Notes: a model not told the origin generated them from the letters alone. A DNA stretch of 64,000 bases from Palleronia sp. LCG004 (GCF_032931615.1 NZ_CP136759.1:496001-560000); one strand, 5' to 3'. Shown: positions 26,946 to 36,758, counted from the stretch's first letter. Numbers and translations: made by a program.

Positions 26946-27485
26946 ATGCTGAATATTCCCCCCAAGGATTTCACAACCGGCATCGTCGCCGAAAATGCTG
27001 CCGCTCGAGTCACGGCGCTCGATCCGGTCGCGCGCTTTTCACTTCGCGCGCATAAGGGCGATCGCGAGGCTGTGGGCTCGGCCCTCGGGCTCGATCTGCC
27101 GATGCGGGTCGGGCAGGTCGCCGGCGAGGAAATGCGCGCGCTCTGCATCGGGCCCGACGAATGGCTGGTCCACCTGCCCGAAGCTGCGGCAGATCGCGTG
27201 CGGGAGGTTCGGATCGACGCGCCGCACAGCCTGACCGAGATCACCGACCGGGAGCTTTCGTTCCGCATCGACGGGCCGCGTGCGACCGAACTCCTGACGC
27301 TGGGCTGGCCACGCGATCCCGCGAGCATCGCGGTGGGAGAGGGGCGTCGCACGGTCTTCGACGGGGCGAGCGTGATCCTCTGGCGCGACGGCGAGGAGGA
27401 TTGGCGCATGGACATCTGGCGGTCCTTCGCGCCGCATGTCGTCTCGCTCCTCGTCACGGGTTGCACGGAACTCGCTGCCGGGTGA
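26946..27485 (+). CDS. soxG: Sarcosine oxidase subunit gamma
   Basis: A 179-residue GcvT-like small subunit. LSFRIDGPRATELLTLGWPRD and the closing WRSFAPHVVSLL match SoxG. It completes the oxidase tetramer and starts four bases after soxA. The sequence shows no catalytic motif, as expected. Confidence 0.92.
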   Translation: MLNIPPKDFTTGIVAENAAARVTALDPVARFSLRAHKGDREAVGSALGLDLPMRVGQVAGEEMRALCIGPDEWLVHLPEAAADRVREVRIDAPHSLTEITDRELSFRIDGPRATELLTLGWPRDPASIAVGEGRRTVFDGASVILWRDGEEDWRMDIWRSFAPHVVSLLVTGCTELAAG

Positions 27486-27515
27486 CACTCCGCCGTCCCT
27501 AGCCAAGGTCCACCG

Positions 27516-28916
27516 ATGTTCCTGTCCGTCTTCGACATCTTCAAGATAGGGATCGGTCCGTCATCGTCGCACACGATGGGTCCGATGAGCGCGGCGGCCC
27601 GGTTCCTCGACGATCTGCGGCGCGGCGTCGATCCGGTGCCGGGGGCGGGCGCGCTCGCCGGGCTTGGGGCGGTCCTTCACGGATCCCTGGCATTCACCGG
27701 CAAGGGACACGCGACCGACCGGGCAGTCCTTCTGGGCTTCTGCGGGCTGAAGCCCGACACGCTCGATCCGGACGAGGCCGAACGGCGCGAGGCGGAGGTC
27801 CACCGGACGTGCGAGGTGATGCCCGAGGGGCTCGGACCGCTGCGCTTCGACCCGGAAACGGATCTCGTCTTCGATTACGGCCCACCGCTCCCATTGCATG
27901 CGAACGGAATGGTCCTCAGGGCCTTCGATGCCCGCGGCAACCTCTATCATCGCGAAACCTATTACTCTGTCGGTGGCGGCTTCGTGCTGACGGAGGACGA
28001 GCTACTGGCTGAACGTGAGGGCAGGGGCGGCACAGAAGGCGGGCCCGTCTTTCCCTATCCGTTCCGAACCGCGCGCGAAATGCTCGAGATGGGCAAGAGG
28101 TCGGGGCTGACGATCGCCGCCATGAAGCGCGCCAACGAAGAGGTCCTGCATGGGCGCGATCTCGATCGCAGGATCGACCATGTCCTGACGGTTATGGACG
28201 AATGCATCGACCGGGGCCTGCGACAGGAGGGCGTCCTGCCAGGGGGTCTGAAGGTCCGTCGACGTGCCGCTGCCATTCATGACCGGCTGAAGGCCGAGGC
28301 GGGCCACAATCTTGCCCAGCCGCATGTCGCGAACGACTGGATGAGCGTCTATGCCATGGCCGTCAACGAGGAGAACGCCGCCGGCGGTCGTGTCGTGACC
28401 TCGCCCACAAACGGTGCGGCAGGCGTCGTGCCGGCAGTCATCCGCTATTACCGCGACCATTGCGTCGGAGCGTCCCGCGCGGGCGTCCACGAATTGATCC
28501 TGACGGCTGCCGCGATCGGGGGCCTGATCAAGCACAACGCGTCGATCTCGGGTGCCGAGGTTGGCTGTCAGGGCGAAGTCGGATCGGCCTCTGCCATGGC
28601 GGCGGGCGGGCTTTGCGCGGCGCTGGGCGGCACGAACGAACAGGTCGAGAACGCCGCCGAGATCGCGCTCGAGCATCACCTCGGCATGACATGCGATCCG
28701 GCCGCGGGTCTCGTTCAGGTGCCCTGTATCGAGCGCAACGCCATGGGGGCGATCAAGGCGGTTTCCGCTGCATCACTCGCGCTGAGGGGCGATGGCGCGC
28801 ATTTCATGCCGCTCGACAATTGCGTGAAGGTCATGGCCGAAACGGGGCGTGACATGGATGTGAAGTACAAGGAAACTTCGACAGGCGGGATTGCGGTGAA
28901 CATCCCGGAATGCTGA
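27516..28916 (+). CDS. sdaA: L-serine ammonia-lyase, iron-sulfur type (EC 4.3.1.17)
   Basis: A 466-residue single-chain L-serine dehydratase converting L-serine to pyruvate and ammonia. The beta domain begins [24 protein letters not shown], and the alpha domain holds [13 protein letters not shown] and the cysteines of the 4Fe-4S site ([40 protein letters not shown]). It follows soxG by 30 bases, so glycine from sarcosine plus methylene-THF could be joined to serine by a GlyA encoded elsewhere and then deaminated here; that pathway is inference from gene order. Confidence 0.93.
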   Translation: MFLSVFDIFKIGIGPSSSHTMGPMSAAARFLDDLRRGVDPVPGAGALAGLGAVLHGSLAFTGKGHATDRAVLLGFCGLKPDTLDPDEAERREAEVHRTCEVMPEGLGPLRFDPETDLVFDYGPPLPLHANGMVLRAFDARGNLYHRETYYSVGGGFVLTEDELLAEREGRGGTEGGPVFPYPFRTAREMLEMGKRSGLTIAAMKRANEEVLHGRDLDRRIDHVLTVMDECIDRGLRQEGVLPGGLKVRRRAAAIHDRLKAEAGHNLAQPHVANDWMSVYAMAVNEENAAGGRVVTSPTNGAAGVVPAVIRYYRDHCVGASRAGVHELILTAAAIGGLIKHNASISGAEVGCQGEVGSASAMAAGGLCAALGGTNEQVENAAEIALEHHLGMTCDPAAGLVQVPCIERNAMGAIKAVSAASLALRGDGAHFMPLDNCVKVMAETGRDMDVKYKETSTGGIAVNIPEC

Positions 28917-28951
28917 TCTGGTACGATCTGCCCAGCTCATTCGGACCCCAA

Positions 28952-30172
28952 ATGATCCTTCGCGCCGCTCTCCTCCTTCTCTGTTTCTCCATGCCTGCCG
29001 TTGCGCAGGACCGCGCCGGTGTGGAGCGTCATTTCCGGTCATGGCTCGACCAGACGATCTGGCCCCGTGCGGCGCAGCAAGGTGTCTCGCGTGCGACGTT
29101 CGAAAGCGCGCTGGGGCAGGTACGTCTTGATTGGGACTTGCCTGACCTTGTTCCCCCCGGCTCCGCCCCGGGACCGCGCGCACAGGAACAGGCCGAGTTC
29201 GGTGCGCCCGCTGGCTATTTCCGCTCGGTCGCAGGAGCCGCCTCCACAGGACGACAGCTGGCAGCGCGACATTCCGCGACCCTCGACCGCGTGACACGTG
29301 CCACCGGCGTCCCCGGTCATATAGTCCTCGCGATCTGGGGTCGCGAAAGCGGTTATGGTCGCGTCGACATTCCGCACGACGCCTTCCGCGTGCTTGGCAC
29401 GAAGGGTTTCATGTCAACGCGGGCGGATTATTTCGCGGATGAGCTCGTGGCCGCGCTGCAGATCGCCGAAGCCCGCCATGCACCGCCCGGTGCCATGCGA
29501 TCCAGCTGGGCCGGAGCGCTGGGGCAACCGCAGTTCATGCCGTCCTCGTTCCTCAGTTTCGCCGCCGACGGTGACGGCGACGGCCGGGCGGATATCTGGA
29601 GGTCGGAGCCCGATACGCTCGCATCGATCGGTACCTATCTCGCGCGTCATGGCTGGCAGGCGGGTCGCGACTGGGGCTTCGAGGTGGACGTCCCGGCCCA
29701 TATCTCCTGCGCGCTCGAAGGTCCCGACAATGCAAGGCGGATCGCCGACTGGGTCGAGATGGGTATCACCCGTGTCTCGGGGCGCCCTTTTCCTGCCCAC
29801 GAACTGGGACAATCGGGGTCCCTTCTCATGCCGGCAGGCCGCCTGGGTCCCGCATTCGTCGTTACGCCGAATTTCTATGTGCTAAAGGACTACAACATGA
29901 GCGATCTCTATGCGCTCTACGTGGGCCATGCCGGGGACCGCATCGCCTATGGCTCGGGCGATTTTGCGCGGCCCTGGCGGCCCGTCGACAGGCTGCTCCG
30001 CTCCGAGATAGCCGGGATGCAACGGGCCCTGCAGGCCATGGGGCATGATGTCGGGGGTGCCGACGGCCTCCCGGGGTTCAAGACCCGGCGATCCGTCGGT
30101 CTCTGGCAGGCGGCCACGGGGCAAGCGGCTACTTGCTTTCCGGCGTCGGAGATGACGAAAACCCTGCGGTAG
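28952..30172 (+). CDS. Lytic murein transglycosylase, MltB-like
   Basis: A 406-residue exported enzyme. A signal peptide (ILRAALLLLCFSMPAVAQ) is followed by an SLT-2/MltB-type domain with catalytic Glu in AIWGRESGYGRVD, the AGALGQPQFMPSSFL motif and the YLARHGWQAGRDWGFEV segment, then a C-terminal peptidoglycan-binding domain (IAGMQRALQAMGHDVGGADG). It cleaves glycan strands in the periplasm, leaving 1,6-anhydromuramyl ends. No lipobox Cys is seen, so it is probably soluble. The in-frame ATG at 28910 overlaps the serine dehydratase stop but would spoil the signal peptide. Confidence 0.9.
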   Translation: MILRAALLLLCFSMPAVAQDRAGVERHFRSWLDQTIWPRAAQQGVSRATFESALGQVRLDWDLPDLVPPGSAPGPRAQEQAEFGAPAGYFRSVAGAASTGRQLAARHSATLDRVTRATGVPGHIVLAIWGRESGYGRVDIPHDAFRVLGTKGFMSTRADYFADELVAALQIAEARHAPPGAMRSSWAGALGQPQFMPSSFLSFAADGDGDGRADIWRSEPDTLASIGTYLARHGWQAGRDWGFEVDVPAHISCALEGPDNARRIADWVEMGITRVSGRPFPAHELGQSGSLLMPAGRLGPAFVVTPNFYVLKDYNMSDLYALYVGHAGDRIAYGSGDFARPWRPVDRLLRSEIAGMQRALQAMGHDVGGADGLPGFKTRRSVGLWQAATGQAATCFPASEMTKTLR

Positions 30173-30234
30173 TTTGGGCTCATCGTGATTTTCGCCTTGC
30201 ACCCCGGTGCCGACACGATTATCCCGCCCCCAAC

Positions 30235-30311
30235 GCGCTGGTAGCTCAGTTGGATAGAGTATCTGACTACGAATCAGAGGGTCGGGGGTTCGAATCCTCC
30301 CCAGCGCGCCA
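30235..30311 (+). tRNA. tRNA-Arg (anticodon ACG)
   Basis: A complete 77-base cloverleaf. The acceptor stem GCGCTGG/CCAGCGC, D loop AGCTCAGTTGGATAGAG, anticodon loop CTACGAA with ACG, T loop GGTTCGAATCC and encoded CCA are all present. The A34 becomes inosine, so it reads CGU/CGC/CGA. It marks the edge of ordinary chromosome; a Tn7-like element begins ten bases beyond. Confidence 0.97.
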
Positions 30312-30320
30312 CTGCCTTCC

Positions 30321-30370
30321 TGTCACACGCCAGATAGTTTTTCCTGTACCGACACAAAGGTTTACCTTTG
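30321..30370. repeat. Candidate terminal sequence of the Tn7-like element
   Basis: TGTCACACGCCAGATAG starts at 30321 and a second TGTACCGACAC lies at 30345, as expected of a TGT end with internal TnsB sites. CAAAGGT and ACCTTTG form a perfect palindrome with a TT centre at 30355-30370. The five bases before the TGT (CTTCC) would be the target duplication. Confidence 0.4.
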
Positions 30371-30415
30371 GGTCCGGTTTGGCCAAATCGGTTGGGGTCT
30401 GATTCGCCTGCAGCC

Positions 30416-32287
30416 TCACATCCTGCCCCAGTCCAGCGGCCCCGGAAGCTCGAGGTCCGAGGTAAGAATCACGTCCCGCAGACCTGCTTTCGTATAGATG
30501 TGGCCGGTGTCCTTCGGGACCTGGCGCGGCAGGATTTTAAGTTTCGGCAGTTCGAAGCGTAGGCGCTGGAACGACAGGCCGGTGGCTTGCGACAGGCGAC
30601 CGAGCGTCGTGTGATCCGTCAGGAAGCTGTCGATGGAGGCGCGGGTCACGGCCGGCATGGTATGGCCGCGCAGGGCCGGGCCCCGTTTCTCAAGTGCCAG
30701 CTCCCCGGTGGAGAGCAGGAAATCCACCATCCGCAGCGATCCGCCAAGGATCTTCGCAGTCTTCAGCTTCGGCACTGCGTCGAGCAATTCGCCGGTAACA
30801 GCCGTGCGGACCTCTTCAATATCGACGTGGATCGCAGCGAGGCCCTGCATTGTGGGGTCGATCGCCGAGGACGGAACCTTTCCGTCCTGGATGAGCGCTT
30901 GGACCGTAAGCAGTGGTGTTCCGATCTTCCGACACGCCTCAACGAGAGACATGCGGTCCGCACTTGGGTGGAACGACGCGCGGGTCGATATCGCTGACTT
31001 CACGTCAGACAGAAACGTCTCGATCTCGGCCGCGGCGTAGCGCGGTCGGCGGTCTGTAGGTTCGGTGTGACGTCGGATCAGATCCGCGAGCCGCAGTTGC
31101 CGGAAGATCGACTCGCTGGCTCCCAGCCGCGCCTTTGCCTCTTCGCGGCTCAGCAACCCAGCGGTCGGCGCCAGACGGGGCGCCAGGTCTTCGGCGCGGA
31201 GCGGCCGCAGGAGGGTGACGCGGTCCGGGCTGCCGTTCGGCGCGGCCAGCCCCGCCGCAACGAGCTTGGCGTTGAGCCGGGCGCGTGAGATCCGGAACGC
31301 CCTCTTGGCGCTGTTGATCGAGTAGACTTGCGTTCGCGGGCAGGCCTGTCCCAGAACCATTGTCCCTGCCTCGACGGGGTAATTGCGGAAGACGTGCTCG
31401 CGGACCACAGCGCGGAGCGCCGCCATGCCATCGCCATTCCCGCCACAGCGGAGCCAGACCCAGAAGGGTCCGAGATCGAGCTTGTGGCTGGCATTGCTTT
31501 GAAGGGGATCGATCTGCAGGCGGTGGAGCTCGGCGATGAAGGCCTCGTGCCCGTTCCTGAGCACGTCAAACCCCGCCGCCCCGGCCTCGTACAGCAGATC
31601 GTCGTCGGCATCCCGCGCGGCATCCCGGTACCAGATCCGCGTAAGCCCGAGCGCCTCGGCGAACCGTATGACGAATGCCAGCGGCATGGTGTCGAGGTAG
31701 GGGATAGCTTGCAGCCCGTGCAGGCGGTCGAGGATGTAGCGCTCGTAATCGGTGAACGGCCGTGCGTCGTCTTTTCCAGCAGCGTTCTCGATCAGCGGCA
31801 TCGTCGCCTCGACACGAGCGACGATGTCGTAGTTGCCGAAAGTGTGCTCCAGCCATGGCAGTTTGAGGAGTGGCCGCCAGTGACGTTCGCACGTCCGGAT
31901 GGCCTGCAGGTTCCAGTGCATACGCCGGTAAGCGCGCCTGAGCCCGCCTGACGCAAGATCCTCGAGGATACAGGCCGGACAGACGCGCAAGCGGCTCCGC
32001 AGGAGAGTCTTGTTCGGCACGACGTCACCGCCGATCCTGAAGCGCAGCGGGCCCATGGCGCGGATCGACCAGCGTTCAAGCACGTCCGCAGACGTTCCAC
32101 CGCGAGCGGCGAGACGTCGGATTGAGATCGGATCGCCACGTACGACGGACTTCCAGTCGAGGCCGACATCGAGACAGAGATCGAACGGATCGGCGGCCCG
32201 CGCGAACCGCGCAAGGCGCGAGGCGTAGGAAGTCGCCGTCTCGTAGGGACATGCCGGGTGCGCGAGGTTCAGTGCAATTTCCCTCAC
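30416..32287 (-). CDS. tniQ: TniQ/TnsD-like target-selection protein
   Basis: A 623-residue member of the TniQ/TnsD family, which directs Tn7-like transposons to attachment sites and recruits the TnsC ATPase. The N-terminal HPACPYETATSYASRLARFA and the zinc-finger ligands CPAC (103-106), HW (124-125) and CERHW (133-137) are clear. At 623 residues it is longer than guide-RNA-associated TniQ proteins and resembles TnsD in carrying a long C-terminal DNA-recognition region. The stop is about 105 bases from tRNA-Arg, its probable target. The start overlaps the tnsC stop by four bases. Confidence 0.85.
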   Translation of the reverse strand: MREIALNLAHPACPYETATSYASRLARFARAADPFDLCLDVGLDWKSVVRGDPISIRRLAARGGTSADVLERWSIRAMGPLRFRIGGDVVPNKTLLRSRLRVCPACILEDLASGGLRRAYRRMHWNLQAIRTCERHWRPLLKLPWLEHTFGNYDIVARVEATMPLIENAAGKDDARPFTDYERYILDRLHGLQAIPYLDTMPLAFVIRFAEALGLTRIWYRDAARDADDDLLYEAGAAGFDVLRNGHEAFIAELHRLQIDPLQSNASHKLDLGPFWVWLRCGGNGDGMAALRAVVREHVFRNYPVEAGTMVLGQACPRTQVYSINSAKRAFRISRARLNAKLVAAGLAAPNGSPDRVTLLRPLRAEDLAPRLAPTAGLLSREEAKARLGASESIFRQLRLADLIRRHTEPTDRRPRYAAAEIETFLSDVKSAISTRASFHPSADRMSLVEACRKIGTPLLTVQALIQDGKVPSSAIDPTMQGLAAIHVDIEEVRTAVTGELLDAVPKLKTAKILGGSLRMVDFLLSTGELALEKRGPALRGHTMPAVTRASIDSFLTDHTTLGRLSQATGLSFQRLRFELPKLKILPRQVPKDTGHIYTKAGLRDVILTSDLELPGPLDWGRM

Positions 32288-33264
32288 CTTAGCCGGCCTC
32301 CGAGGGACGCCGGGGGTGCGACGGGTACCATATCGAAGAGCTGTCGTGGATCGATGCTCAGGTAATCATCGGTCAGGAACGGGTTCAGCCCGTCGATGCA
32401 GCCCGACCGTCGCCGGAACGCGGCCGCGAAGTGGGATCGGTCCAGCACGGAGGCGCCGCTCCGCAAGGCTTCCTCGATCGCCGCGATCACGGTTTCCACG
32501 ATCAGCCCGAACTGCGTGGCCCCCGCATGGACGAGGCGCGCGACGAAGTCGTCTTGGACGAGGTCGGTATTCGGAGAGAGATTGGCCTTCTCTGCGTAGG
32601 TGGCGACAAGGGATCGGATCATCGGGCCGTCTGCCACCCAGGAGACCGGGGCGATCTCGATCGGGTAGGTGCGCCGGGCCAGCTGCGGATCGGCGTTCAG
32701 CATCGCCTTCACTTCCGGCATGCCAGTCAGGATCAGCCCGACCGGCCAGTCGCGGTTCTGCATCAGCGACTTCAGGGTATTGATCACTGATTGCTGCGCC
32801 CCGGCGCTGCGGGCGGTATAGAGGTCCTGCGCCTCATCGATATGCAGAAACAGCGTCTGCCGCTCGCGCAGGAAGTGGCGGACACGGTCCCAGATGATGC
32901 CCGACGGCTTGTCGCGCTCGAGCGGGTAGCCGAGCGCGGCCAGGGCGGCCATGCCCACGTCCTTCAAGGTCGCGGGCGACGGGACGAGGAAGCTCACGAC
33001 GTCCGCCCGGAGCCGGTCCGGCGCCGGCAGGACGAGGTCCGGATGCGTGGCGATCAGCCGCTCGGCCGCGGTGGTCTTGCCGCAGCCCGAGGGGCCGATC
33101 AGGGCAATGCCGCGGGCCTCTCCGCGCAAACCCTCGGCCACCTCGACCTGCCTGCGTCTAAGCAGGCGATCGAACTGGTCGAAGAGAAGCCGGTGCTGCG
33201 GGTGGCGGAAGAACAGCGTCCGGAGGCGCGCTACGGTCAGGTCGATGTCGTCTCGATCTCGCAT
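32284..33264 (-). CDS. tnsC: TnsC/TniB-type AAA+ ATPase
   Basis: A 326-residue AAA+ protein. Walker A GPSGCGKTT is at residues 57-65, Walker B TLFLHIDEAQDLY near 145, sensor ILTGMPEVKAML near 185 and an RRTYPIEIAP segment after it. TnsC/TniB forms ATP-dependent filaments on target DNA that link the TniQ-marked site to the TnsA-TnsB transposase. It starts on the last base of tnsB and overlaps tniQ, so the four genes are translationally coupled. Confidence 0.88.
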   Translation of the reverse strand: MRDRDDIDLTVARLRTLFFRHPQHRLLFDQFDRLLRRRQVEVAEGLRGEARGIALIGPSGCGKTTAAERLIATHPDLVLPAPDRLRADVVSFLVPSPATLKDVGMAALAALGYPLERDKPSGIIWDRVRHFLRERQTLFLHIDEAQDLYTARSAGAQQSVINTLKSLMQNRDWPVGLILTGMPEVKAMLNADPQLARRTYPIEIAPVSWVADGPMIRSLVATYAEKANLSPNTDLVQDDFVARLVHAGATQFGLIVETVIAAIEEALRSGASVLDRSHFAAAFRRRSGCIDGLNPFLTDDYLSIDPRQLFDMVPVAPPASLGGRLR

Positions 33265-35420
33265 CAGTCTTCCTCCAGGCCCCAGTCGTCGTTCGGCTGC
33301 TCCTCACCCGGCGAGCCGTTCGGCGAATGCGCGGTTTGAGGCTCCTCGACACCATTGATCGAGAACAGGTCTGGCGGGGTATCGCCGAGCGGGACAACCT
33401 GCCCGAAGCCGTCTTCTGCGTTCGGGAGGTCGATTTCGGGTGCGGCGTCGACGTCGATGGTCAGGCCCAGGCCAAGCTGGCGCTCCTCCCGCTTCAGGTC
33501 CTCAGCGGAAAGATACGGCAAGCGCACCCGCATAGTCTCGAGCTGCGCCGCGTTGATCTCCCTGATCTTCTGCAATGTACGCACGATCAGGTCTTCGTGG
33601 AGTGCCGCGTTGCGTCTGTGTCTGGACCGAAGTTCCAGGACGGTGAGGCGCCAATCGGCAAGGCTGACACCGTTCATCACCGATCGTAGCGCATCGGCGA
33701 CATGCCATATGCCGTCGACCCGAACCATGATCCAGCCGAGTTCGGCCGGGTCGACCCGGATCGTAACCTGTGTGTCGTGGCTGTGCCGAAGCATCTCCCG
33801 CAGGGCATCGCAGGCGTAGTCGTTGCCGAGGACCGTGACGCCCTTGCGAGTGACCTTACGGGTCAGCTCGATCCCCAGGGCGCGGCAGCGGGTTTGCGGC
33901 ACCGGTGGCGGAACTATGCTGCGCGACTTCTCGAGGCGCTTCCAGCAGTCGGCCGGTGTCTCGTCGCCGAGCCCGGCATGCGGCTTGTGGTGGTAGATGT
34001 CGACGACGTAGAGCGTGAGGATCTGAAGGAGCGTCTCGCGCGAATGCACCGCGAGGTCCTCGGACGGGTAATCCCCCCGGTCGATCGGATTCGAGAACGT
34101 TCTCCCGGCAAGAAGTGCCATCAGCTCGGTGCCGAACGAACGGAACAGGCGCTCAATTCGACCGCGAAGCGATGCGATGCCAGCCGGCGGTCTCTCGGGA
34201 CCCCCTCCTAGGGCGTGGATCGCGTTCACGAACGGAATGCTGGTGAACGCGGCGCCGTTGTCGGTCACCACGGCCGCGAGACCGCCATGCTGCGTCCAAG
34301 CGTTTACACAGCCAGCTTGTTTCGACAGATCGCTTTTGTCCCTCGTGGCATCCGCCAGGGTCAGCACCGCGTCGTCGGCATTCGGCGTTGAGGCGAGGCG
34401 CAGTGCCAGAATGCACCGGGTGGCGCAGTCGATGGCGACGTAGAGCCAGAGGCGCTCGTGAATGAGGCCCGCCCGCTGTTCTTCGGACATTGTGTCGAGT
34501 GCGCCGATCTCCGTGATCAGCGTCAGCACATCGACGTTCCACTCGTCGATCTCGATCCGCTCCATCGGGTATCCGGCCTTGATGCCGAGCTCGATCGCGG
34601 CGAATTTCTTGTTCGCGGCCGCAACGCCATAGCGACCGGCGTAGGTCTGGTAGGGATCGAGTTTCCCGATCTTGCGCTCGATGCATCGCTTGGATGGCTC
34701 TGAGATCGGAGGAATGCCAAGTGCCTTTCGTTCCTTGTTGAGCTTCCTGAAAGCATCAACGCAGTCCCTGGCGACTTCGCGCTTTGTCGGGCGCTGGATG
34801 GTCGCGTATTTCCCAAGCTCCTTCGCAATCAGTTTCGCGCCCTCGATGCAGAACCGGGAGACCGCGTTGCCGGACCGATGGGTGCCGGGAACGAGCGAGA
34901 GAGGGTCTCGCCCGGAGTTCTCGAATCTCCTGACCCACTCCAACACCGACCTCGGGCAAGGCGCGTCCTGGATGGTCGATTTGCGACCCGCGCGCTTCTT
35001 TCGGTTGCCGCGCTGGCGAATGACGTCGATCGTGTCGACCTCCTTCTGGAGGTCGTACATCGCGCAAGAGATCGACGTCTCGGTGCGTTTGATGAGCGAC
35101 CGTTCATAGAGCGCCAGGAAGGCTTCGACGTATCCCCATCGCCAGAGAACGATGTGCTGCGTCTTCTTGGGCAGGTCTCGGAGGCATTCGACTCCAGCGT
35201 CGATCCGCGCTCTCGACCTGCCTGGATCGAAGTAGCCACGCTCGAACAGGCTGTCACGGTCCATTAACCGCTCGGCGAGTTCGTCGGACGAGAGGCCTAG
35301 GGTGACACCAGGATCGTCGACGGCCTCAAACACGTACCCGGCGCCTGTTGCCGTGCCGAGACGCCAGTGACGTTTGTTGAGGAACAGCCGGTCGCTATTG
35401 GAGATGAGGAAGCGGCTCAT
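33264..35420 (-). CDS. tnsB: TnsB/TniA-type DDE transposase
   Basis: A 718-residue transposase of the TnsB/MuA class. N-terminal helix-turn-helix DNA-binding domains (PCPRSVLEWVRRFENSGRDPL) are followed by the RNase H-fold core with Asp in RIEIDEWNVDVL near residue 288, Asp in VVTDNGAAFTS near 388 and Glu in LRGRIERLFRSFG near 424. The C-terminal beta-barrel and tail contact TnsC. TnsB cuts the 3' ends and joins them to target. Length and order are normal and the gene appears intact. Confidence 0.9.
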   Translation of the reverse strand: MSRFLISNSDRLFLNKRHWRLGTATGAGYVFEAVDDPGVTLGLSSDELAERLMDRDSLFERGYFDPGRSRARIDAGVECLRDLPKKTQHIVLWRWGYVEAFLALYERSLIKRTETSISCAMYDLQKEVDTIDVIRQRGNRKKRAGRKSTIQDAPCPRSVLEWVRRFENSGRDPLSLVPGTHRSGNAVSRFCIEGAKLIAKELGKYATIQRPTKREVARDCVDAFRKLNKERKALGIPPISEPSKRCIERKIGKLDPYQTYAGRYGVAAANKKFAAIELGIKAGYPMERIEIDEWNVDVLTLITEIGALDTMSEEQRAGLIHERLWLYVAIDCATRCILALRLASTPNADDAVLTLADATRDKSDLSKQAGCVNAWTQHGGLAAVVTDNGAAFTSIPFVNAIHALGGGPERPPAGIASLRGRIERLFRSFGTELMALLAGRTFSNPIDRGDYPSEDLAVHSRETLLQILTLYVVDIYHHKPHAGLGDETPADCWKRLEKSRSIVPPPVPQTRCRALGIELTRKVTRKGVTVLGNDYACDALREMLRHSHDTQVTIRVDPAELGWIMVRVDGIWHVADALRSVMNGVSLADWRLTVLELRSRHRRNAALHEDLIVRTLQKIREINAAQLETMRVRLPYLSAEDLKREERQLGLGLTIDVDAAPEIDLPNAEDGFGQVVPLGDTPPDLFSINGVEEPQTAHSPNGSPGEEQPNDDWGLEED

Positions 35421-36121
35421 GCCTTGTACTCCGCGTTGACGGGCAAGGACAGACGGGTGCTTTCAGAGATTTCCGCGCTCGTCTCCGCATGGAGGTAGCC
35501 GTCGTAGATGCCCACCACGATCGCCTGGAACCCGACGCCACCCATATCGAGATGCGCCACTAGATCACCGACGGTAATCGGGAACGCGGCCGTGGCGAAG
35601 CGGCCGTAAGCCGTGACGAGGACCTCCGGCGACAGATTGCGGCGGAATTGATGCAACCTCTCGACGTTAAGCGCCTCGTCCCGGGTGAAGTGAGCGTCGG
35701 TGATGAGGCGTAGCTCGTCGGCGTAGTCCTTGCGCAGTCCAGCACGGATCGCGGCGAGTTCTTTCTGGAACTCGGGTCGAGCGGCGCGGATCTGCGGCTT
35801 CACGACGACGGCCCACCGGCGTCCGGTCGTGAAGGTGACGAGGAAGTCGAACGTATGGTGACGGGTTCGTCCGTCCGGCGCGATATAAGCGATGGCCGGA
35901 GGCTGATCCCAAATGTCCCATAGGTCACGACGGGCGAGGAGCAGGAACAGCACGCGCTGCTCGAGCTTGCTCTCGAACTGGATTATGCGGTCCCGGCCGC
36001 CCGATCCGGGCGGACTTGCTGTGATCGCGCCTCGCGAACTCGCTTTCGATCGCATGGATATGGTGCGCGTAGCGCGGCTGGGCAGCGGTGGCTGCGTCGT
36101 GTCGTCGGTGGTTTCGTCCAT
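35417..36121 (-). CDS. tnsA: TnsA-type endonuclease
   Basis: A 234-residue protein with a TnsA/restriction-endonuclease fold. Catalytic residues appear as Glu50 or Glu54 in QFESKLEQRV, Asp92 in HTFDFLV and Lys108 in WAVVVKPQ. TnsA cuts the 5' ends so that transposition is cut-and-paste. An open frame extends to 36340, but that extension is Pro/Ser-rich, unlike TnsA, and covers a terminator-like hairpin, so the ATG at 36121 is preferred although its ribosome site is weak. The gene overlaps tnsB by four bases. Confidence 0.8.
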   Translation of the reverse strand: MDETTDDTTQPPLPSRATRTISMRSKASSRGAITASPPGSGGRDRIIQFESKLEQRVLFLLLARRDLWDIWDQPPAIAYIAPDGRTRHHTFDFLVTFTTGRRWAVVVKPQIRAARPEFQKELAAIRAGLRKDYADELRLITDAHFTRDEALNVERLHQFRRNLSPEVLVTAYGRFATAAFPITVGDLVAHLDMGGVGFQAIVVGIYDGYLHAETSAEISESTRLSLPVNAEYKA

Positions 36122-36283
36122 GATATGTACAGGGGCTGAGCACGGCGTGCTCTGCGCACACCGGACCACCCCATTCCCTCGAGAATTGGTGCAAGATTGG
36201 CCAAGCGGACCCGTCGCATCCGGAGGATCCGTTCTTGACTTCGATCGGTTCTCAGGGGAAAGTTCGTCTGATCCACCAAGATC

Positions 36284-36335
36284 AAAGACTTCCAGAGGGC
36301 CCTGCTTTTGTGGTGATTGCAGGGCCTTCGTCTTT
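36284..36335 (-). terminator. Compound hairpin between the Ner-like gene and tnsA
   Basis: The inner arms GGCCCTGC and GCAGGGCC enclose a 13-base loop; outer arms AAAGAC and GTCTTT close a longer, interrupted stem. Read leftward it lies about 100 bases after the ner-like stop and 160 bases before tnsA, so it could end the repressor transcript or attenuate read-through into the transposition operon. Confidence 0.5.
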
Positions 36336-36436
36336 CCCAAGATGTAGAATCTTATGTCATGGCTGAGTCTCCTTGCAGTACGAGGTGATCGGCCTGCAAA
36401 GACGCTGGTAACACGCCATTTTGAGAAGGCCGCCCA

Positions 36437-36673
36437 TCAGCTTTGCGATCCTGTTTGGTCAGGATAGCGATCCGGCCACAAAAGCGAAGGACACGTTCCG
36501 AGTTCCCGCGCGATTGCGGCCTCGATCCGTTTCGATGTTCGGTGTCCCTGGCAGACCGTCGTCACGCTGGTGGCGCCGACGCCGAGTTCACGACTGATCT
36601 CTCGAAGAGAGCTCCCGCAGATTCGCAGATCACACTTGATACGCTCGTGGCGAGCCAGATCGACGTTCGGCAC
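36437..36673 (-). CDS. Ner-like repressor
   Basis: A 78-residue DNA-binding protein of the Ner/Nlp family known from phage Mu, where Ner represses early transposition genes. RHERIKCDLRICGSSLREISRELGVGATSVTTVCQGHRTSKRIE would be the full motif; the helix-turn-helix centre is LREISRELGVGATSV. The start chosen is a GTG at 36673 with AAGGGG upstream; longer TTG-started versions are possible. Its position upstream of tnsA on the same strand makes it a likely regulator of transposition. Confidence 0.75.
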   Translation of the reverse strand: MPNVDLARHERIKCDLRICGSSLREISRELGVGATSVTTVCQGHRTSKRIEAAIARELGTCPSLLWPDRYPDQTGSQS

Positions 36674-36758
36674 CGGCGATCCCCTTATCGATTCGAAGTA
36701 GCTCTGAAGAAAGCACACCAAAAGTGCGTTTGCGAGTCATTTAGCGAACAATTTCCGA

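Noticed and set aside
25214-27574. A 786-codon minus-strand frame opposite soxA and soxG
   Set aside because: It runs across two well-defined genes in antisense and has no recognisable domain.
36122-36340. N-terminal extension of tnsA to 36340
   Set aside because: The extra 73 residues are low-complexity and overlap a terminator-like hairpin; the TnsA core is complete from 36121.
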